A stretch of DNA of 64,000 nt. It comes from Glandiceps talaboti. Its lineage: Eukaryota; Hemichordata; Enteropneusta; Spengelidae. Every line of letters starts with the position of its first letter. The stretch's first letter is position 1. Below the pieces are notes generated by a model. It was not told where the DNA came from and made no database searches. It worked only from the letters and a program-made list of their open reading frames with translations. Below, piece by piece: positions 57,863 to 64,000 of the stretch. The DNA lies in NCBI RefSeq assembly GCF_964340395.1, contig NC_135551.1, positions 25,291,003 to 25,355,002 on the forward strand. Reading direction: 5' to 3'. The position numbers were made by a program, and so were the translations under genes.

Positions 57863-60800
57863 CGCACCTCTTGGTCTTGAGTAGTGTTGAAATTAGGAAA
57901 CTCTTGTTAGCTGTACGATGGGAACGCGGCAGTGTTACCAATGATGCTTATGGTAAAACGTCATCTTTTCACTACGGCGTATTACTCTTTAAAGACCTGA
58001 GCTCATTCTTTATTGATTGACTAGGGGGTCAACTCTACAGGCTTACACTCAGATTATAAAGGTTCTGAAAAATGCAGCAAGGCATAGCACAAAATTTGTC
58101 AAAACTTAACATACACCTCGCTTCACATTATACCCCCGGGGTGTTTGAACTTTGATATCACGTTACAACCTGCATTCAGATATCACATGACAAGTAACAC
58201 TTCAGTAAACATGAAAAAACAGACAGTATTCCTTTTAAAAATAGGTGCAAAGGTAGTCACGTGATTATAAGCTGTACGTGTTCCTACATTGTATTAATAT
58301 TGTACGGAGACTATATATGAACACTGGAGGCGCCAGTACGTGGATAGGTGTCAGGTTTTGCACAAGCTAGATTTTCTTGTAAAGTTCCTTATATTTTTAT
58401 TTTTTCTTCCTTCATGGAACGATTACTTATTGCGAAATTTTACCAAAATGCCCACTTTCAATATATTGTACATTGAATTATAGCTTGTCGTTTCATAAAA
58501 TTCGTTTTGGGTCGATATAGGTGATACATTGGTCATTATTTTTATAGTTTTTTTCTTCATTTGTACATATCGTTTTAACTTCGGACCCCTTTGAAGGCTT
58601 ATCATAACAGGGTCACCTTTTTTTCTCTATGAAAATAAAAGTTATTATTATTATATTGTTATAATAATACAAAATTGCTAAATTGTGCATGAGGCTGGTC
58701 GTACCTCCTAGTCCTGTTGATATGCAAGAGACTGACACATTTAACAACCATATTGCAATTTATATGAATCGCCCTCTACGAGAGAGATAAAGACACAATT
58801 GACCACAGCTTACTTTCCCCAGCTGTAATCTACTTTTATTCCACGTTGCTCTGAGAAATTATATTATCTACTTTCGCAGTATGTCTGTTACCTATATGTT
58901 ACGGTGGAGAATGCTCTTCGAAGGAAGAGTGATTCCAAATATTCTCAAGTAATCAGTCATAGAATCTACACCCGAAAACAACAAATTTGAAAAAGGTATG
59001 TGAATGTCTAAGTATACATTCCTGTAACAATGTAAATTAGGTTTGCTAAGTTATAGTATATCAGGTGCAGCCAACGAGTCATTTTTAGGAATTCTCTGAA
59101 AAGCTAAATAAATGCTACTGACAATGTTGATACTGTTTTTAGTTTTATTGCATTCCCACTGCAAAGTTTCACAAATGCTGTCCCGCAGTCCACATTACCA
59201 CTAAACTTATCTGTCACTTAAAATTATGATTGAGTATATTGAATATTCGCGACAGCTGTTTCACACTGAAGTGCATAGCATTTTGTACTCATGAATATTA
59301 ATGTTCAATCATTAAATAGTGTATTTCTGATACCTCCCATGATGCAATAGGCCATAGCAAAGATAACCTATAAACGCACAAGATCAACGTGATGTTTCTC
59401 TGAAATCACAAATAATTATAGGTGATATAAAATCATGACATGATTCCAGAACCATATTTTATGGAAATGTTTCTATTTCCTGGAGTGGGGTTACACTTTA
59501 AGATAGCGGAAATAGTGTAGTGGCGTTAGTCCTTCAAGTCTACAAGTAGACTACTGACAATTTAACTATGTATTGAATTAATTGTCAGTTGCTATGTGAG
59601 GAGAGAAGTCGGTCTCACAGGAGTAAAACGGAACGGTTTGGTAAGGTGTTAAAGATAATGTTATAGAAATGTTGACCTTCGTTCCTACAAATGTTGGGAG
59701 TCTGCCCATCTAGTGTTTTTGAAGTTAACGTTCTGGCCTTCAGCTCAGCTGATGAAATTCAATCACAGGTACTTAATAATGCAATGTCTTCACACAGTTC
59801 ACTGTGGTGGTGGTGGTGGTGGTGGTGGTGGTAGTAGTTGAGAAATAACCAATGCCTTTAAAACTTTCAACGCGATGACCACTAACATTATCTGTCACTT
59901 AAAATTATGATTGAATAATAAGTGGTGCAGAAGTATGACATCGACAGGCCAGACACTTGCTTATTATTGCCAGAGAGGGCGCTATCCCGCAAAATATTAT
60001 GGGCGAGCGCAAATAGATTTTTTTTTTTTTTTAATTTTGATGTCGGAGCTGAAAATTTGGGTCGGTCTGGTAATGAGAAACAGAAGAAAATAGGTTCACC
60101 CTCAAGTGGTCCGATAATGATAAAAAGGGACAAGTTTATTTCTTGTTCGGAGAAAAAGAGCGGAATTTGGTGTTGGAATACTTACGTCAAACCTATCGTC
60201 AATTAATTACATGGACATTATCGAAAAAGTCATTTGAATTATTTGTCACTTTGTGAAATAATTGGTCCATTCAGATCATTTGAAACATTTATATGGTGCT
60301 GATTAACTTGAAATCACTTAAAACGTCCAAATTATAGGTGTGAATTTGATTCGTTTGTTAATAAATGTAATTACATTTGTAATTCATCATACTGTGAATT
60401 TGAGCACGTGTCTGTCTCTCTTGAATTAGGGTACTCGGATAGTTGATTTAATATCACTGTACCTACTTGCGTAGAGAAGCTGAGACAGAGGCTATACTGC
60501 AGGGTGAAAGTAAACAGTTAAGGTAAGTGAGTCACCACCACGTAAGCTTACGAATGCCATAAAAGAAAATGATGAAATACTCGCTTCGACGAGATTTTTT
60601 TTATATCGTGTAAACCCTTGAAGTTCACCTTTCACATCTGATAGGCATTTTACATACTCTATTTGCAGGACAACCCGGCTCGAAAGAACTCTATAACTCC
60701 GCTGACGGCAGTTTTAGTTTAACAACATATTTTAGGAGGTTTTCTGAGATGATATTCACTAAGAAAAACACTGTTCTTATAATTTCCCGGTCATTGTCTT

Positions 60801-62528
60801 TATTCGTGTTGTGTAGATTCTAATGTCCGAAAAATCAAATTGTCAATTTTTTTGAGATGAAAGTGATTGAATTGACTGGATTACAAGAACCCGCACGGTT
60901 GTAATTACTGGTATGTTAGGATGGCAGTGGCTCTTGTTGTACCGGTACTTATTTCGAGTCATGGGATACTAATAATTACTACTCGTTTCATTTTAGTGTT
61001 CACTGGCTATGTTCAACCACACTGAAAACCAATAGGAAAATGTACATTTTATAAATTACGGCTGTAAAATCACAATTCCTTGTTTATATTGTGTCTAAGT
61101 GAAATAAACCATGTACTGCTACTAGAAGCACGGGCGCCAATGTTTTAGATGTCTGCATGTTGGTCATGTCATTTTAAGACGAAATTTGAATGTCGCAAGA
61201 AATTAGTGTGCTCATTTAATCTTGCTATAATCTTAAAGTGAGGCATATGCCGTTTTTTATTGGTTTTTGCGTGGTTGTATCAAACAGAGCCAGTGATGAA
61301 CACTAACATGAAACGGACGCTATACTCCCTGTGACGGAACTAAGTCTGGAGCTGTACTTGTGAAAAAAAAGAGAATAAACGATTATTTTTTCTCTTGTGT
61401 ATAACCGGAGAACGTATCGATGGATAATCTTGGTTTGTACATATTGAACCATCTTCACCACACTGCGTTATGCCAATTTTCTCTCATTTTAGTCTCGTAC
61501 TCTGACGAGTGACTAAAACAGGACCTCTGTTAAAACTGCGTCACTATAATTATTTGTAGCAAAATACGGAAAAGCAAAATTGTATTTAGAAAGAGTGTTA
61601 CATGTGGTCCAATTCGAATTTGTTTGTGATAAAGCAAAATAAAGCGATGGTAGTGTGGGGTAGATACTATAGTATAGTTTATTAGCTAACGTTATGTTGA
61701 TAATGTTTGTTGAAAGTAAAGATGTTAGTCTGACACATATGACTATGGAAATGTGTCTTCACGTGACTTTTCGTTGACGTTCACATTTCCTGTCACGTGA
61801 TGGATATAATAATTAGATTCGGTATGGCCACTTCCGTTTATCGTTATGAATATTTTAATTACTCGATGTTTAAACCATAATTATAATTAATTTCACATCA
61901 ATGGTGTCATTATGTTTATTAAAATAAAGCCTCCAATTATAAAAAAATTACTGTCAGTTTATTCACGTCAAATTAAATCTCCACTCCTCATTAAAATTCG
62001 CAATGATTCTTAACACATGTCACAGGGACCTCTGCAGTTTTGATATTACATTCGGCCACTGGTGGCGCTATTCTACGTATGTCACAACAAGTTTGCAGTT
62101 TTAGCCATAATGCGACCATTGCGTTGACGTTAACACTAATATTGCTACATTTCATAGAACACGTTAACTTCTCGTATTGCCCATAGATGCATTTGATTAC
62201 AATAGTTACATTTTAATACTCTTCAAGGGCGAGGGACACCTTAAAACGCTAAAAAAAATTCGCTCACGTAAATAAAATGTACCAAATGATATTGACCATG
62301 GAATGTAGCACTAATAGTAAGATTTCTGTCGAACCAGTTCATAAAGTGTAGAATATCAGCAAGTATTTTGTCGAGTCAGGGACGTTTTTTCATATCAACT
62401 GGCTTTGATTGTATACGTCCACAACGTGCACTATTGCCTAACAAATTACTTGAAGGTGATGACCTCTCCTACCTTTGTCAAGTAAAAACTGTATATTCAA
62501 CTGTCTTACAATACATTCTTGTTTTATA
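57863..62528. other. Spacer and probable 5' region of the cupin gene
   Basis: A direct repeat of about 36 bp built on TATCTGTCACTTAAAATTAT occurs at about 59200-59236 and 59881-59917. (GGT)n lies at 59804-59835. GTTAAG|GTAAGT at 60522/60523 is a consensus donor that could close a non-coding first exon of the gene at 62545, whose exon starts after an acceptor at 62529; this is unproven. CACGTGAC and its complement flank 61760-61800. No protein gene is recognised. Confidence 0.4.
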
Positions 62529-62544
62529 GAACACTAGAGCTCAC

Positions 62545-63180
62545 ATGATGACAAGTTTGTGGCTGGTTATATTATCTTTCTCCGTTAGTTTCTTGGTGCA
62601 TGGCAGCTACAGTGGCAATTCGATTGTGGATGAACCGCCAAGGGTGGCAGAACTGGTGAAGAAACTTCAACTAGTTCCTCACATCGAAGGAGGGTATTTC
62701 AGAGAAACCTACCGTTCAGGCGCCACTCCTATGGCATCTGGCGGGCTGACTGATCCGTCAGGCACGCTAATACGTACAGAGAACGATCCCTCAGATGAAC
62801 GGAATATTCTCACATCGATATATTACCTTCTGACAAGAAAACAACCAAAGAACTACTGGCACCGCAACAAATCCGATCTAATCCGATACTTCCACGGTGG
62901 AGATTCCCTCAATGTGTATATGATTGACCCACAGGGAACACTATCCATAGTTAGCCTGGGCTTGAATACATTGAATGGTGACGTACCACAGATGGTTGTT
63001 CCGTCTGGGTACTGGGAAGCTAGTGAACTGAAACGGGGGCGACACGGTTGGGTTCTCGAGGGAGAGGCTGTTGCACCAGGGTTTGATTACAGAGATATGG
63101 AAATAGGTACCGAAGAGTTAGTGAAGGAGTTCCCCCATTTAAAACGAATCATCCGTAGGTTATTAAAAAAGGATCGCTAG
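62545..63180 (+). CDS. Secreted cupin_5 (DUF985) family protein
   Basis: A 211-residue protein encoded in one exon. The N-terminus is a signal peptide: a hydrophobic run LWLVILSFSVSFLV (about 5-18) with a likely cleavage after HGSYS or nearby. The rest is one cupin_5 domain: LVPHIEGGYFRETYRS (about 42-57), IYYLLT (about 92-97), WHRNKSDLIRYFHGGDSL (about 105-122), LGLNTLNGDVPQMVVPSGYW, and VAPGFDYRDMEIG near the end. These are the characteristic blocks of the family, a small beta-barrel of uncertain biochemistry (sugar or ligand binding has been proposed for cupins of this type). The exon opens after an acceptor (TTTTATAG, 62522-62529), so a 5' UTR exon lies upstream. There are two adjacent Met codons; the first is used here. 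Export is inferred from the signal peptide. Confidence 0.9.
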   Translation: MMTSLWLVILSFSVSFLVHGSYSGNSIVDEPPRVAELVKKLQLVPHIEGGYFRETYRSGATPMASGGLTDPSGTLIRTENDPSDERNILTSIYYLLTRKQPKNYWHRNKSDLIRYFHGGDSLNVYMIDPQGTLSIVSLGLNTLNGDVPQMVVPSGYWEASELKRGRHGWVLEGEAVAPGFDYRDMEIGTEELVKEFPHLKRIIRRLLKKDR

Positions 63181-63293
63181 ACGTTGTGATACTCTTTACT
63201 AGACTAAACACAATGTCATTTATAAATTATCTACGGTGTCCTTGAAACGATTACAGTTAAAACAAGGAAATTGCGTTTATTTGCATAAATTTG

Positions 63294-63299
63294 AATAAA
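63294..63299 (+). promoter_or_regulatory. Candidate poly(A) signal of the cupin gene
   Basis: AATAAA 114 bases after the stop codon, the first canonical hexamer downstream. Confidence 0.55.
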
Positions 63300-64000
63300 T
63301 CAATTATTCAAAATGATTGTCTCATTTTTTAAATGATTATTTATACAATTTTTAAAGCAAGAACATCTTGCTAACGATAACTTAAGTGAGGGGCGACGCG
63401 ACGCTAATGGTATTTGGGGCATACGTTATGACGAGCAATATTCCAGATTTTATATGTCCAGGCAGATTTCTGTTTTTTTATATTAAGAAAACTTTAAAAG
63501 AAATATATAATATTGACTTTCAGTAACAACAAGAGTGTATAAGCACTCTGCTAAGATCTCATGGACGGCCTCAAAAAGTACTTTTGTGGACGGTGTTATC
63601 CTGTTGTTGTTTTTAATATTGATCTCCCAGAGCTTGTTTGTTAGTCTCTCAAAATCATTTGATGGATTTTTGTACATTGTGTGAGGAGAACATACATGTA
63701 CACCGGGACTGGTCAGATGACATAATTACCTGGTATAAATCCAAACAAGTTGTTGCTGTTTGGGTTGATAGTTTTGAGGGGTTCTATCCGTCCGTCATGC
63801 GATCACAGACAAAGAAACTGTAATTATTCTGTGTTACTCTGGTACATTATTGGAATACTAAACTAATATTTTGACAGCACTTACGTATATATGCATCAAT
63901 GCCATGTGCACTGTAATGACTTGTACAGGCCTCAACTTTTGTTTTCAATCAACTGCAGTATGATTTCAAGCATAATATCTACCTGTCCATTATTTTGGTT
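63300..64000. other. Downstream region, no gene recognised
   Basis: An open frame near 63638-63823 contains WYKSKQVVAVWVDSF, loosely like the W-x-x-(S/N)-K-x-V segment of piggyBac-type transposases, but there is no supporting flanking domain in the window. Confidence 0.3.

Noticed and set aside
63638-63823. Possible piggyBac transposase C-terminal fragment (WYKSKQVVAVW)
   Set aside because: The resemblance is a short motif only, with no catalytic-domain sequence or terminal repeats nearby; a profile search of the frame would decide.

Overview
The window is animal nuclear DNA. Coding sequence is cut into short exons with consensus GT/AG borders, the genome is AT-rich, there are no operons, and long simple-sequence arrays (CT, GT, GTCT, TACA, CAAT, CTCA) sit in introns and spacers. 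The gene content (a kexin-family convertase, a CYP3-like P450, intracellular vWA proteins with MIB/HERC2 modules, a secreted cupin_5 protein) and the abundance of small fold-back elements suggest a marine invertebrate such as a lancelet, hemichordate or lophotrochozoan. The species cannot be fixed from the sequence. All five protein genes read on the + strand.

Layout. (1) About 3596-8804: the 3' eight exons of a proprotein convertase, closest in my judgement to PC1/3, ending in a long acidic then basic tail. One intron holds a tandem array of RFX-type X-box motifs with a 144-bp higher-order period. (2) 8805-17174: spacer with degenerate tandem repeats, a 278-bp CT tract, a compound tetranucleotide array and an exactly symmetric 354-bp fold-back element. 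(3) 17175-27045: a complete 13-exon, 518-residue cytochrome P450 of the CYP3 clan type, with introns rich in the octamer ATTTGCAT / ATGCAAAT. (4) 27046-34474: spacer with duplicated segments and simple repeats. (5) 34504-41767: a 13-exon gene for a 450-residue vWA protein with two MIB/HERC2 modules and a C-terminal CaaX box (CAVM). (6) 41768-52460: spacer with dispersed repeats, palindromes, a second copy of the fold-back family, and a deleted but recent LTR retrotransposon that keeps its target-site duplication and polypurine tract. (7) 52486-56266: an 8-exon paralogue of the vWA gene, 292 residues, which lacks the MIB/HERC2 modules but again ends in a CaaX box (CAII). (8) 56267-62544: spacer with compound microsatellites. 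(9) 62545-63180: a single-coding-exon secreted cupin_5 (DUF985) protein.

The genes do not form an obvious pathway. The strongest candidate for something under-described is the tandem pair of vWA proteins. Both start directly at the vWA fold with no signal peptide, both carry an acidic-hydrophobic segment after the vWA domain, and both end in a prenylation motif although their C-terminal regions are otherwise unrelated. This suggests membrane-tethered cytosolic vWA adaptors, one with ubiquitin-ligase-type MIB/HERC2 modules and one without. Exon coordinates were read by eye from splice consensus and frame continuity; each gene closes in frame across all listed junctions.
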